Shown in pieces: positions 51,520 to 59,838 of a DNA stretch of 64,000 nt (position 1 is the stretch's first letter; each line of letters opens with the position of its first letter). The translations under genes were made by a program, and so were the position numbers. Under the pieces are notes generated by a model that saw only the letters and a program-made list of their open reading frames with translations, ran no database searches and was not told the origin of the DNA. This DNA is from Flavobacterium soli DSM 19725 (GTDB lineage: Bacteria > Bacteroidota > Bacteroidia > Flavobacteriales > Flavobacteriaceae): contig NZ_AUGO01000001.1 in the NCBI RefSeq assembly GCF_000422705.1, forward strand, positions 434,001-498,000, read 5' to 3'.

Positions 51520-52458
51520 TTAGTTGCCGATTGTAATGTTAACTGATGGTACTAAATATTTATTATGATATTTTTTCATCAGTATATTTCCAAAACTGTT
51601 GGGGTTTTGTATTGTGGTGATTGTAGATTTTTGCCATTTATTATCAATTCGTTTATGCCACCCAACAGCTTCTTTAATTGGAACTAATGGAATATCTGGC
51701 TCATAACTCATCCATTTTCTTGTTGTTTTATTACCATTTTCGTCCTTAAAAGTAGATTCTTCATAATACTTATTCTGTTCTAATTTTAATTTTTCAAAAA
51801 CAATAAAAAAACCGTTTTTTGGAATTGCGATTTTCCTTGCTGATAAATCAATAACATTTTTTACATTTCCTTTTTTTACCTCTACGATAATTTCTTCTGA
51901 TAAGATCCTTTCGCTAGGCGAACCGTCTTCATTACTTTCAACAAGATAAACCCGAATAACGGCATTTTTATTTTTGGATAGTGTTTTGAACTTCAACTCC
52001 TTAATAAAAGGATAACTCTCTCTTTCTTCTTCAGAAAAATTGAAATAAATTCCGTCAACAAAATAATTCATATGATACCTAAAACCACCAGACTCATAAT
52101 ATCCCAATTCCTTTTTTTGCTGAACTGGATTTTTCTTTATGACAACTTCGTCAAGATGTATCGGAACCAATTTCAAGACAACTTTCTCCGCTTCTGTGGC
52201 TTTTATTGTTTTGGTTTCAAATCCTAATGCTGAAAAAATTAAGTTTTTCTCCTGATCCTTAATTTCTAAACTAAAATGACCATTTTCTTCTGTGGTGGTG
52301 ACAATATTTCCATTTTCGATCCAAATATTTACATACGGAATTGGCTTATTATTTTCATCCACAACTAAGCCTTTCGTCTGCGAAAAACCTAAAAAACCCA
52401 TCAAAAGAAACACTATGAACAATCTTGTGTCTTGTTTCTTGCCTCTTGTTTCTTTCAT
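51520..52458 (-). CDS. Exported protein with carboxypeptidase-regulatory-like domain (copy 1)
   Basis: Protein of 312 residues: charged N-terminus (MKETRGKKQDTR), signal helix LFIVFLLMGFLGFSQ, then a carboxypeptidase-regulatory-like domain (about residues 27-95: VVDENNKPIPYVNIWIENGN, TTTEENGHFSL, LIFSALGFETK). The C-terminal region parallels the downstream copy (ESNEDGSPSERILSEEIIVEVKKG, AIPKNGFFIVFEKLKLE). The start overlaps the end of the GH3 gene by 4 bp, making a three-gene operon. Function unknown; likely outer membrane or periplasm. Confidence 0.85.
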   Translation of the reverse strand: MKETRGKKQDTRLFIVFLLMGFLGFSQTKGLVVDENNKPIPYVNIWIENGNIVTTTEENGHFSLEIKDQEKNLIFSALGFETKTIKATEAEKVVLKLVPIHLDEVVIKKNPVQQKKELGYYESGGFRYHMNYFVDGIYFNFSEEERESYPFIKELKFKTLSKNKNAVIRVYLVESNEDGSPSERILSEEIIVEVKKGNVKNVIDLSARKIAIPKNGFFIVFEKLKLEQNKYYEESTFKDENGNKTTRKWMSYEPDIPLVPIKEAVGWHKRIDNKWQKSTITTIQNPNSFGNILMKKYHNKYLVPSVNITIGN

Positions 52459-53954
52459 CTTTTCTCTAATTCATCCACAATTTTTCGATCGTTACTTAAC
52501 CTCGGAATTTTATTTTGTCCGCCTAATTTTCCTATCGATTTCATATAATTTTGAAAACCGTTTTGGGCAACTCTTGAGATAACAAGTTTTCGCAACACCT
52601 TCCCTACGATCAAATCGTCATAGTAGATGTTTTGTTTTCGCATCGCGTTGTCTATCGCTTCCGCAAAATGCTCTAAGTTGTCTGGTTCTCCCGAAGTTTC
52701 AGTATCAAATTCTATGAACCATTCATGGTACGGAAGCCCTTCGCTTGGAGCGATTTGTGGAGCAACGGTAAATTCGTTGACACGGATGTTCGTTCCTTCC
52801 ATCGCTTCGTTCAAGGCTTCCTCTACTTCTTTCCCAATGACGTGTTCGCCAAAAGCCGAAATATAATGCTTGATTCTTCCCGAAACAATCACACGATAGG
52901 GTTTCAAGGATGTAAATTGAACCGTGTCGCCAATGTTGTAGCCCCAAAGTCCGGCATTGGTCGAAATGATCAATACATAATTCACTCCCAATTCTACTTC
53001 GCCAATCGTATATCGCTTCGCATTTTCTTGAAAAAATTCATCCGATTTTATAAATTCATAAAAGATTCCTGCCTTCAAAAGCAGCAACATTCCCTTTTCT
53101 TTTTGTGAATCTTGGTAGGCAAAAAATCCTTCTGAAGCCGGAAAAAGTTCAATCGAATCGACTTTTCTTCCGATAAGGTTTTCAAATTTCGCCCGATACG
53201 GTTCATAATTCACACCGCCATATATAAACAGATTGAAGTTCTTGAAGATTTCGCCAACCGGCTTATTCGCTTTTTCTTTCAGTTTTTCAAAATACATCTG
53301 AACCCAAGAAGGAATTCCAGAAATTACTGCCATATCTTCGTTGATGGTTTCTTCGACAATGGCATCTACTTTGGTTTCCCAATCTTCGATGCAATTGGTT
53401 TCCCAACTTGGCATTCGGTTTTTTTGCAAGTATTTCGGGACAAAATGAGCTACGATTCCCGACAAGCGTCCGAATTGAATTCCGTTTTTTTCTTCCAAAA
53501 TAGGGCTTCCTTGGAGGAAAATCATCTTGCCTGAAACAAAATCGGCGTTTCCGGTTTCGTGAATGTAAAGCAGAATAGCGTTTCGGGCTGCTTGGATGTG
53601 AAACGGCATCGACTCTTTGGTTAGCGGAATATATTTTGCTCCAGAAGTAGTTCCAGAAGTTTTGGCAAAATAGAGTGGTTTTCCTTTCCAGAGAATATCG
53701 GGTTCGCCTTTCACTACTTTTTCGATGTAGGGTTTCAGGTCTTCATAATCGCGAACAGGAACTTTTTTTGCAAAATCTTCGTAGGTTTTAATCGTATCAA
53801 AATGATGGTCCTTGCCAAACTGTGTGTTTTTCGCTTGACGGATCAAATCCTTGAACACTTTCTGTTGGGTAGCAACAGGATCATTAGCCCATTTTTGGGT
53901 TTTATCATATATCTTTTTTGCAAAAATCTTGGCGGCGATGTTTTTTATTTTCAT
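52455..53954 (-). CDS. GH3-family acyl-adenylate enzyme
   Basis: Protein of 499 residues of the GH3 (auxin-responsive promoter) superfamily within ANL adenylating enzymes. Motifs: YFAKTSGTTSGAKYIPLT (ATP-binding P-loop-like region, near residues 101-118), ELFPASEGFFAYQ (about 268-280), and GYNIGDTVQF (about 329-338). Plant members conjugate amino acids to hormones; bacterial members are not characterised in general. It is first of an operon with two secreted paralogues. Substrate unknown. Confidence 0.9.
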   Translation of the reverse strand: MKIKNIAAKIFAKKIYDKTQKWANDPVATQQKVFKDLIRQAKNTQFGKDHHFDTIKTYEDFAKKVPVRDYEDLKPYIEKVVKGEPDILWKGKPLYFAKTSGTTSGAKYIPLTKESMPFHIQAARNAILLYIHETGNADFVSGKMIFLQGSPILEEKNGIQFGRLSGIVAHFVPKYLQKNRMPSWETNCIEDWETKVDAIVEETINEDMAVISGIPSWVQMYFEKLKEKANKPVGEIFKNFNLFIYGGVNYEPYRAKFENLIGRKVDSIELFPASEGFFAYQDSQKEKGMLLLLKAGIFYEFIKSDEFFQENAKRYTIGEVELGVNYVLIISTNAGLWGYNIGDTVQFTSLKPYRVIVSGRIKHYISAFGEHVIGKEVEEALNEAMEGTNIRVNEFTVAPQIAPSEGLPYHEWFIEFDTETSGEPDNLEHFAEAIDNAMRKQNIYYDDLIVGKVLRKLVISRVAQNGFQNYMKSIGKLGGQNKIPRLSNDRKIVDELEKR

Positions 53955-53976
53955 TTTTTTTGAGCGTTGTTTGGGT

Positions 53977-54119
53977 TAGCCCCGATAATAGCGGCATCCT
54001 TTTTTCTGGAAATTTTTAGATTTTTTTTCTAGAAAGAGCGACCTGCGGAAGCTCCTTTCTAGAAATTAAAATCTTAATTTCTAGGAAAAAGATAAAGCGG
54101 ATAGCGGGAATAGCTCCCG
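53977..54119. ncRNA. Structured intergenic element, flavo-1-like
   Basis: Starts TAGCCCCGATAATAGCGG and ends GATAGCGGGAATAGCTCC, with strong internal hairpins: TCTAGAAAG/CTTTCTAGA around a GACCTGCGG loop, and CTAGAAATTAA/TTAATTTCTAG with a 4-nt loop (centred near 54072). A further CCCGA/TCGGG hairpin follows at 54116-54129. The two conserved ends with variable hairpins between recall an element seen repeatedly between Flavobacterium genes, possibly the flavo-1 RNA motif. The orientation relative to the flanking minus-strand genes is uncertain. Confidence 0.5.
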
Positions 54120-54139
54120 ATACTTCGGGGATAAAATCA

Positions 54140-55009
54140 TTATTCAAAGGCTATAAATTGTGTTGGATCGATGGGATATCCTTCTTTCCAGAGTTCAAAA
54201 TGCAAATGTATTCCGGTGGATTGTTCGCCTGTTGATCCGGCAATTCCAATGACTTCGCCGGTTCTAACGGCATCTCCTTGTTCGACAGTTAGTGATTCAC
54301 AGTGTTTGTAGACGGATAATAACCCGTCGTTGTGGCGTAAAATGGCTACGTTTCCGTTTGTTGGCGTCCAATCGGCAAAAATCACGGTTCCGTTTGCTAC
54401 TGCTTTTATGGGTGTGTTTTTTGGCAATGCTATGTCTACTGCATAATGCTTGTTTTTTGCACTATAACCTTCGGTAATGTGGCCTTTTACGGGTGCAAAA
54501 AGTACTGTGGCAACCTTTGGAGTAGCTTGTTCGAAGAGATTATACTTGTCTTCAAGGGCTACCTCATCACGCAGTTTTTGTTCGGCTTCTGATGGCGAAA
54601 GGTTCAGTTTTGAAAGGTCGTCAGTATTTCCGGCCATGATCGAATCCTTGCTGATATGGGCAAAATCGACATCGCCTGTCAGCACTTTTCGGATGGAAGC
54701 GATATAGGCTTCGTTTTTTTGCAAGGCGGCCGAAAGCGAATCGGATTTCAACGCCAGTTCGGTTGCTTCTTTCTTGAGCTTTGAAGAGGAATAACCCGGA
54801 ATGTATTCGCGAAGCGGTGTAAAAGCGATGATAAAAGTGGTGACAAAAATGATGATGATTGCTCCAAGTGTGGCTACGACAAAGACATTCATCAAGGTGA
54901 GTTTCAGCGAAAAGATTTCCTCAAATGTGTCTTCGTTCAAAATCACCAGTCGGTTTTTTGTGAACAATTTTTTCTTGATGATTTGTCTTTTTAGTCTTTT
55001 ACCGGACAT
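54140..55009 (-). CDS. M23-family metallopeptidase (LytM-like)
   Basis: Protein of 289 residues: basic cytoplasmic N-terminus, one membrane helix (about residues 38-62), a helical linker (about 75-150), and a C-terminal LytM/peptidase M23 domain (about 170-285). Zinc-binding elements seen are HYAVDIALPKNTPIKAVANG (H-x3-D) and GIHLHFELWKEGYPIDP (H-x-H). Such enzymes cleave peptidoglycan cross-links or act as non-catalytic activators; the metal ligands here suggest activity. It has a promoter at 55027-55034 and the structured element lies after its stop codon. Confidence 0.9.
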   Translation of the reverse strand: MSGKRLKRQIIKKKLFTKNRLVILNEDTFEEIFSLKLTLMNVFVVATLGAIIIIFVTTFIIAFTPLREYIPGYSSSKLKKEATELALKSDSLSAALQKNEAYIASIRKVLTGDVDFAHISKDSIMAGNTDDLSKLNLSPSEAEQKLRDEVALEDKYNLFEQATPKVATVLFAPVKGHITEGYSAKNKHYAVDIALPKNTPIKAVANGTVIFADWTPTNGNVAILRHNDGLLSVYKHCESLTVEQGDAVRTGEVIGIAGSTGEQSTGIHLHFELWKEGYPIDPTQFIAFE

Positions 55010-55026
55010 AGCTGGGGTTTATGGAA

Positions 55027-55034
55027 CAAATATA
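55027..55034 (-). promoter_or_regulatory. -7 promoter box (TATATTTG) of the M23 gene
   Basis: Exact TAnnTTTG match on the minus strand, 17 nt before the start codon at 55009. Confidence 0.6.
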
Positions 55035-55093
55035 GCAATTTAATGTTTTTTGTTGATTTTGAAATCGTAAAGAGATTTGATTTAAATTATTTT

Positions 55094-55183
55094 ACACGAA
55101 TTGCACGAATTTACACGAAAATTAAATGTTGCTGATTTCACAAATCTTAAAATTTAGTTGGTGCAAATTCGTGCAATTTGTGT
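55094..55183. repeat. Inverted repeat of the ACACGAATT type
   Basis: The left arm at 55094-55116 (ACACGAATTGCACGAATTT onward) and the right arm at 55161-55183 are complementary at 21 of 23 positions with a 44-nt spacer. The ACACGAATT/AATTCGTG units recur at 50515-50644 and, with variation, at 56061-56108. The rest of the 308-bp gap between the M23 gene and tatA contains only the tatA promoter. Confidence 0.6.
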
Positions 55184-55266
55184 CGAAAAAATTGATACAA
55201 TCGAAGCTTTAACGTTCTTTATGATAAATAATTGTAGTGCAAAACGAAGTAAAACGAATTTCTGTT

Positions 55267-55274
55267 TATCTTTG
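55267..55274 (+). promoter_or_regulatory. -7 promoter box (TATCTTTG) of tatA
   Basis: Exact TAnnTTTG match on the plus strand, 43 nt before the ATG at 55318 and downstream of the earliest in-frame ATG at 55237, which is therefore excluded. Confidence 0.65.
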
Positions 55275-55317
55275 TGGCATATTTATACAAATTCGCGAAA
55301 GCATAAATTTATACATT

Positions 55318-55497
55318 ATGGGAAGATTTGGAGTAACGGAGTGGGTTCTGGTTATTGCTGTAATTTTATTATTATTTGGAGGTAAAAAAATTCCAGAACT
55401 GATGAAAGGTCTAGGAAGCGGTATTAAGGAATTCAAGAATGCAGCAAAAGGAGATGAAAACCAACCCGCATCTAAAAAAGAAGAAGAGAAAAAATAA
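55318..55497 (+). CDS. tatA: Twin-arginine translocase subunit TatA
   Basis: Pore-forming component of the Tat export system, 59 residues from the ATG at 55318. It has a short membrane helix (about residues 6-22: [16 protein letters not shown]), the F-G hinge and amphipathic helix [20 protein letters not shown], then a charged Lys/Glu tail. This layout defines TatA/E. The Tat-signal oxidoreductase at 14250 would be a client. TatC is not in the window. A classical terminator follows. Confidence 0.95.
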   Translation: MGRFGVTEWVLVIAVILLLFGGKKIPELMKGLGSGIKEFKNAAKGDENQPASKKEEEKK

Positions 55498-55501
55498 AAG
55501 T

Positions 55502-55531
55502 AAAGCTTTCCAGAAATGGGAAGCTTTTTTT
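55502..55531 (+). terminator. Intrinsic terminator of tatA
   Basis: AAGCTTTCC and GGGAAGCTT pair (9 bp with one G-U, plus one outer A-T) around a 6-nt loop, followed by T7, starting 5 nt after the tatA stop codon. Confidence 0.85.
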
Positions 55532-55667
55532 ATTATAGCTGATTCATAATGGATGAAAATCTCTGTCTGTCGGTAGACAGATGTGGCAAAAAACTTTACC
55601 CCTGTATTAAAAACCAAACCGATAATTTTCTAACTTAGCTCTAACCAACAACTTAAAAATTATCAAA

Positions 55668-56039
55668 ATGAAAATCGTAAAAACAATCCTTTGTGTTCTT
55701 TTCGGACTCATGTTTATTAATGCCGGTCTGGACAAATTTTTCCATTATATGCCAATGCCTGAGCTAGAGCCAGAAATGATGAAGCTTTATGAAGCCTTTG
55801 GAACCATAATTTGGCTGATGCCTCTAATAGGTTTTATTGAGCTTTTGGGTGGTTTGCTGTTTATTTTTCCGAAAACTAGAGCATTGGGAGCCATCGCCAT
55901 CCTTCCGATAACTATTGGAATCATTATTCATAATGCTGTTTTCATGCCCGAAGGCTTGGCTATTGCCGGACCATTCTTCCTGATTAACATTTGGATGGTT
56001 GGAGATAATTGGAGGAAATATAAACCGCTGTTTAGTTAG
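55668..56039 (+). CDS. DoxX-family membrane protein
   Basis: Protein of 123 residues with four membrane helices (about residues 3-20, 45-66, 73-91 and 98-117). KTILCVLFGLMFINAGLDKF and the ELLGGLLFIFPKTRALGA segment are typical of DoxX/DoxD-like proteins, a family of small quinone-associated or uncharacterised membrane proteins. It is a single plus-strand gene between tatA and the convergent tex gene. Function unknown. Confidence 0.82.
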   Translation: MKIVKTILCVLFGLMFINAGLDKFFHYMPMPELEPEMMKLYEAFGTIIWLMPLIGFIELLGGLLFIFPKTRALGAIAILPITIGIIIHNAVFMPEGLAIAGPFFLINIWMVGDNWRKYKPLFS

Positions 56040-56060
56040 AAATATCTATAAAAAATATAA

Positions 56061-56108
56061 AAATTGCACTAATTTTCACGAGAGTATTTGTGAAAATTAG
56101 TGCAATTT
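56061..56108. terminator. 19-bp perfect hairpin between DoxX and tex
   Basis: Arms at 56061-56079 and 56090-56108 (core ATTGCACTAATTTTCAC) are perfectly complementary with a 10-nt loop. It lies between two convergent genes and is a candidate bidirectional terminator. The sequence and the following AATTTGTGTC resemble the ACACGAATT repeats elsewhere in the window. Confidence 0.7.
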
Positions 56109-56137
56109 GTGTCTATAAGCTTTTCTTTTTTTAATTT

Positions 56138-58261
56138 TTACAAAATCATCGTCAGCTGAATCCTCTTCCTATCCTCATCAACTTCAGTAACCTTCACCTG
56201 AACATGCTGATGTAACTTCACCACCTCGTTCACATCGCTCACAAAACCTTCCTTCAATTGCGAGATATGCACCAGTCCACTTTCCTTGATTCCGATATCA
56301 ACAAAGCAACCAAAATTGGTAATATTGTTTACAATTCCAGGCAAAACCATCCCCGTTTTCAAGTCCTTGATTGTTTTTACAGTACTATCAAACTCAAAAA
56401 CCTTGGCCGATTTTCTCGGATCCAATCCTGGCTTTTCAAGTTCCTTGATAATATCTTTTAATCCAAGCAAACCAATTTCGGATGTGATATAATTTTCAGG
56501 CTTTATCAACGCTGTTTTTTCTTTATTTGCTATCAAATCATTCACGGAGAGCTTCAAATCCTTTGCCATTTTCTCCACAATCGGATAGGCCTCAGGATGA
56601 ACCGCCGAATTATCCAACGGGTTTTTTCCTTCCTTGATTCGGATAAAAGCCACACCTTGCTGATAGGCTTTCTCTCCCAAACGAGGCACTTTCTTCAACT
56701 GTTTTCTATCCACAAATGGTCCGTTTTCCGAACGGTAACTCACGATGTTTTCGGCCAGCTTCTCTCCTATTCCACTCACATAACTCAACAAATGCTTGCT
56801 TGCCGTATTGATATTGATTCCAACCGAATTCACACAACGAACCACCACCGTGTCCAGTTCTTCCTTCAATTTTGTCTGGTCCACGTCGTGTTGGTATTGC
56901 CCTACTCCTATTGCCTTTGGATCAATTTTCACCAATTCTGCCAACGGATCGCTCAAACGTCGTCCAATTGAAACCGAACCACGAACTGTCACATCATAAT
57001 TAGGAAATTCTTCCCTTGCAATTTTCGAGGCTGAATACACCGAAGCTCCTGCTTCTGAAACAATAAACACCTGAACAGGCTTATCGAAAGCTATTTTCTT
57101 GATAAAAAATTCGGTTTCACGTGAAGCCGTTCCGTTCCCAATCGAAATCGCGTCAATCTTATAGGCATTCACCATCGAACGGATTTTTTTCATCGCAATC
57201 GCATCTTCCTTTTGTGGAGCATGCGGGAAAATGGTTTCGTTATACAACAAATCACCTTTTTCGTCCAAACAAACCACCTTGCAACCACTTCTAAAACCTG
57301 GGTCAATTGCCAAAATTCGCTTTTCGCCCAAAGGTGGTGCCAACAACAACTGACTCAAATTATTGGCAAAAACCTGAATCGAATTTGCATCGGCCTTAGC
57401 TTTTGCTTCCTGCAAAGCTTCATTAGAAATCGCCGGATGTAACAATCTTTTATAAGAATCCTCAATCGCTAATTGAATATGGGAAGTGCTAGAATTCTGA
57501 CCTTTCAACACCAATTCGTCAATAATATCAAAGGCCTCATCTACATCCACTTCAATTTTAAATTTGATAAAACCTTCGTTTTCCGCCCGAAGCATTGCCA
57601 ACAATCGGTGTGATGGAGCTTTTGTGAACGGTTCCGACCAGTCGAAATATTGGTTGAATTTCTGGGCATCAGGTTCGTCTTTTTTGGTTTTTACGACTTT
57701 CGTCGAAATGTTCGCTTTTCGCTGATATAATCTTCGGAGTTGTTTTCGAACATAAATATTTTCGTTGATCCATTCGGCAATAATATCACGGGCTCCTTGA
57801 AGTGCATAATCTTCGTTGATGATGGTTGAATTCAGGTATTTGCTTGAAATAAACTCAATATCATCATTATTTTGAGCCATTAAAATCTTGGCCAAAGGCT
57901 CCAAACCATTCTCTCGCGCCACATCGGCCTTGGTTTTTTTCTTCTTCTTATACGGAAGATAAAAATCCTCCAACTCGTTCAAATCAAAGCTATTGCTAAT
58001 TTTTTTCTCCAACTCAGGCGTCAAGGCTTTCTGTTCTTCAATCGATTTTAAAATGGCTTCTTTTCGTTTCACAATCGTCTCATATTCCTTCTGAAGCTTT
58101 GCAATTTGCTCAATCACCACCTCATCAAGATTACCCGTTTGATCCTTTCGATAACGTGAAATAAACGGAATCGTGCAGTCTTCGTTTAAGAGTTGGATAG
58201 TGTTTTCGATGTTTTTTGGCGTTGTCGAAACCTGTTGTTTTATAAAATCTATATTGGTCAT
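56138..58261 (-). CDS. tex: Tex-family RNA-binding protein
   Basis: Protein of 707 residues with the full Tex layout: helical N-terminal domain, YqgF-like RNase H fold (about residues 315-430, with LAIDPGFRSGCKVVCLD), a helix-hairpin-helix region (NINTASKHLLSYVSGIGEKLAENIV and PRLGEKAYQQGVAFIRI), and a C-terminal S1 domain (about 635-705: GMVLPGIVNNITNFGCFVDIG). Tex binds RNA and associates with transcription and translation; its exact cellular role is unclear. A promoter was not found by -7 match. Confidence 0.96.
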   Translation of the reverse strand: MTNIDFIKQQVSTTPKNIENTIQLLNEDCTIPFISRYRKDQTGNLDEVVIEQIAKLQKEYETIVKRKEAILKSIEEQKALTPELEKKISNSFDLNELEDFYLPYKKKKKTKADVARENGLEPLAKILMAQNNDDIEFISSKYLNSTIINEDYALQGARDIIAEWINENIYVRKQLRRLYQRKANISTKVVKTKKDEPDAQKFNQYFDWSEPFTKAPSHRLLAMLRAENEGFIKFKIEVDVDEAFDIIDELVLKGQNSSTSHIQLAIEDSYKRLLHPAISNEALQEAKAKADANSIQVFANNLSQLLLAPPLGEKRILAIDPGFRSGCKVVCLDEKGDLLYNETIFPHAPQKEDAIAMKKIRSMVNAYKIDAISIGNGTASRETEFFIKKIAFDKPVQVFIVSEAGASVYSASKIAREEFPNYDVTVRGSVSIGRRLSDPLAELVKIDPKAIGVGQYQHDVDQTKLKEELDTVVVRCVNSVGININTASKHLLSYVSGIGEKLAENIVSYRSENGPFVDRKQLKKVPRLGEKAYQQGVAFIRIKEGKNPLDNSAVHPEAYPIVEKMAKDLKLSVNDLIANKEKTALIKPENYITSEIGLLGLKDIIKELEKPGLDPRKSAKVFEFDSTVKTIKDLKTGMVLPGIVNNITNFGCFVDIGIKESGLVHISQLKEGFVSDVNEVVKLHQHVQVKVTEVDEDRKRIQLTMIL

Positions 58262-58316
58262 CTAATTTGGATTTTTTTTTAGCGAAAATAATATCTTTAC
58301 CGCTAGATTTAATGAA

Positions 58317-58586
58317 ATGGAAAATTTATTTGCCTTCTTTTTAATAGTAAATGTGGTTGCTTTTGTTGTTGCAGGTTACGACAAATATCTAGCCGTGAAC
58401 AACAAATTTAGAATTCCTGAAAAAAGCCTTTTCACACTTGCTATTTGTGGCGGTTCGTTAGGAATGTTATTGGCGATGCTAATCTTCAGACATAAAATCA
58501 GTAAGACTTCTTTTATTGTGAAATTTTCGGCTATTTTCTTGTTGCAAATTGTTTTGGTGGTAGCTAAATTAAGTGATAAAATCTAG
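58317..58586 (+). CDS. DUF1294-family membrane protein
   Basis: Protein of 89 residues with three membrane helices: FAFFLIVNVVAFVVAGYDKY, LFTLAICGGSLGMLLAMLIF and the C-terminal IFLLQIVLVV segment. The GYDKYLAVNN...RIPEKSLF...GGSLGM...RHK motifs match DUF1294, a family of small membrane proteins, sometimes fused to cold-shock domains. Function unknown. Overlaps the end of the convergent AAA ATPase gene by 18 bp and is divergent from tex. Confidence 0.87.
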   Translation: MENLFAFFLIVNVVAFVVAGYDKYLAVNNKFRIPEKSLFTLAICGGSLGMLLAMLIFRHKISKTSFIVKFSAIFLLQIVLVVAKLSDKI

Positions 58587-59708
58587 ATAATTATTTTTAC
58601 TAATCACTTCAAAACTCGCTTCTGGATAGGCTTTCCCGAAGGCTGTCGGGATTTTTGCTTTTCTGTTTTCATTCCATTTGAATTCAAAACCTGTCAAATT
58701 TCCACTTTCTTCTTCGAGCCAGTCTAATTCTTGCTGATCGTATGTTCTCCAAAAATAATTGGAAACGCTTTTTTGGGTATAATTTTGGTATTTGATCCGT
58801 TCCGAAGCCAAATAATTTTCCCACAAAGCACCAACGTCTGTTCTGGAATCTAGTCGTGTGAAATTCCCAATTATCGCATTCCTAATTCCGTTGTCATAAA
58901 AATACCATCGGTTGGATTTTGTAATTTCCTTGCGTAAATTTCGGCTAAAACCTGGCACTTTATAAATTACAAAAACTTTCGAAAGTAAATCTAAATAGCT
59001 TTCAACAGTGTTTTTAGAAATACCCAAATGTTTGGCCAATTCCTGCAACGAAACTTCCTGACCTACTTGAAAAGCAATCAATTTCAGTAAATCTAAAATT
59101 TTATTCGATTGCTTGATGCCTTCATATACCAAGATATCTTTCAATAAATAGGAATTTATAATTTCCTTCAGATAATCAATTTTATCCTTCCAATCTGGGT
59201 ATTGCTCCAATTCTGGATAGCTTCCAAAAAGCAATCGTTCTTCGAGTTTGGTGATGGTTTCTTTGTAATCTTCGTATTTTGAAAATTCCATTTGAGCAAA
59301 CGGAAACAAATAAATGGTGTTTTTTCTTCCCACCAATGGTTCGCCTAATTTATTAGACAAATCAAAAACCGAGGAACCAGTTGCAATCACTTTTATACCT
59401 TCAATAGAGTCTACTATTAGTTTTAAAATCAATCCGATTTCGGGAATATTTTGAGCTTCGTCAATTATAAGAAGTTTTTTATCGGCCAAAAGGCGTAAAT
59501 AATTACTTACAGAACGCTCTTTTAATAAATTAGCATCGTCTAAATCTTCACCATTCAGTTGTAAATAATCTGTTTTTGAAATGGTTGAAAGATAGTTTTT
59601 GATGAAAGCCGTTTTTCCAACACGTCTAGCACCCAATAAAATCAAGACTTTATTAGGTAAAACTTTTTTTGAAAATTGTGTATGAATTTGTCTTTCGATA
59701 AAGTTCAT
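58569..59708 (-). CDS. AAA ATPase with DUF4143 domain
   Basis: Protein of 379 residues, starting MNFIERQIHTQF. N-terminal AAA domain with Walker A LLGARRVGKT (24-33) and Walker B LLIIDEAQN; C-terminal DUF4143 (about 185-370) with a winged-helix segment (QEVSLQELAKHLGISKNTVESYL). These stand-alone ATPases are frequent in Bacteroidota, often patchily distributed, and have no firm function. The ATG at 59708 was chosen because an upstream in-frame ATG at 59732 lies 1 nt after the -7 box. Tandem repeats precede the promoter, and the end overlaps DUF1294. Confidence 0.88.
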   Translation of the reverse strand: MNFIERQIHTQFSKKVLPNKVLILLGARRVGKTAFIKNYLSTISKTDYLQLNGEDLDDANLLKERSVSNYLRLLADKKLLIIDEAQNIPEIGLILKLIVDSIEGIKVIATGSSVFDLSNKLGEPLVGRKNTIYLFPFAQMEFSKYEDYKETITKLEERLLFGSYPELEQYPDWKDKIDYLKEIINSYLLKDILVYEGIKQSNKILDLLKLIAFQVGQEVSLQELAKHLGISKNTVESYLDLLSKVFVIYKVPGFSRNLRKEITKSNRWYFYDNGIRNAIIGNFTRLDSRTDVGALWENYLASERIKYQNYTQKSVSNYFWRTYDQQELDWLEEESGNLTGFEFKWNENRKAKIPTAFGKAYPEASFEVISKNNYLDFIT

Positions 59709-59733
59709 AGGTAATTTGTATAAAATTATCATA

Positions 59734-59741
59734 CAAATATA
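59734..59741 (-). promoter_or_regulatory. -7 promoter box (TATATTTG) of the AAA ATPase gene
   Basis: Exact TAnnTTTG match on the minus strand, 25 nt before the ATG at 59708. An in-frame ATG at 59732 is almost inside this box and cannot be the natural start. Confidence 0.65.
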
Positions 59742-59750
59742 CTTAAAAAA

Positions 59751-59828
59751 TGTAAATTTAGTCAGTACGTTGACGGAATTAATGTAAATTCAGTCAGTAC
59801 GTTGACGGAATTAATGTAAATTCAGTCA
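59751..59828. repeat. 32-bp tandem repeat (2.4 copies) upstream of the AAA ATPase gene
   Basis: Copies at 59751-59782 and 59783-59814 differ at one base; a third partial copy spans 59815-59828. Each full copy holds GTCAGTACGTTGAC, an imperfect GTCA-N6-TGAC palindrome. The array sits 10 nt upstream of the -7 box, where a repressor or activator could bind. Confidence 0.8.
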
Positions 59829-59838
59829 ATATAAAATA

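Noticed and set aside
55237..55317. 27-residue N-terminal extension of TatA
   Set aside because: The promoter box at 55267-55274 lies within it, and TatA proteins begin directly before the membrane helix, as at 55318.
59751..59828. CRISPR array
   Set aside because: The repeats are directly tandem with no spacers, and no cas genes are nearby.
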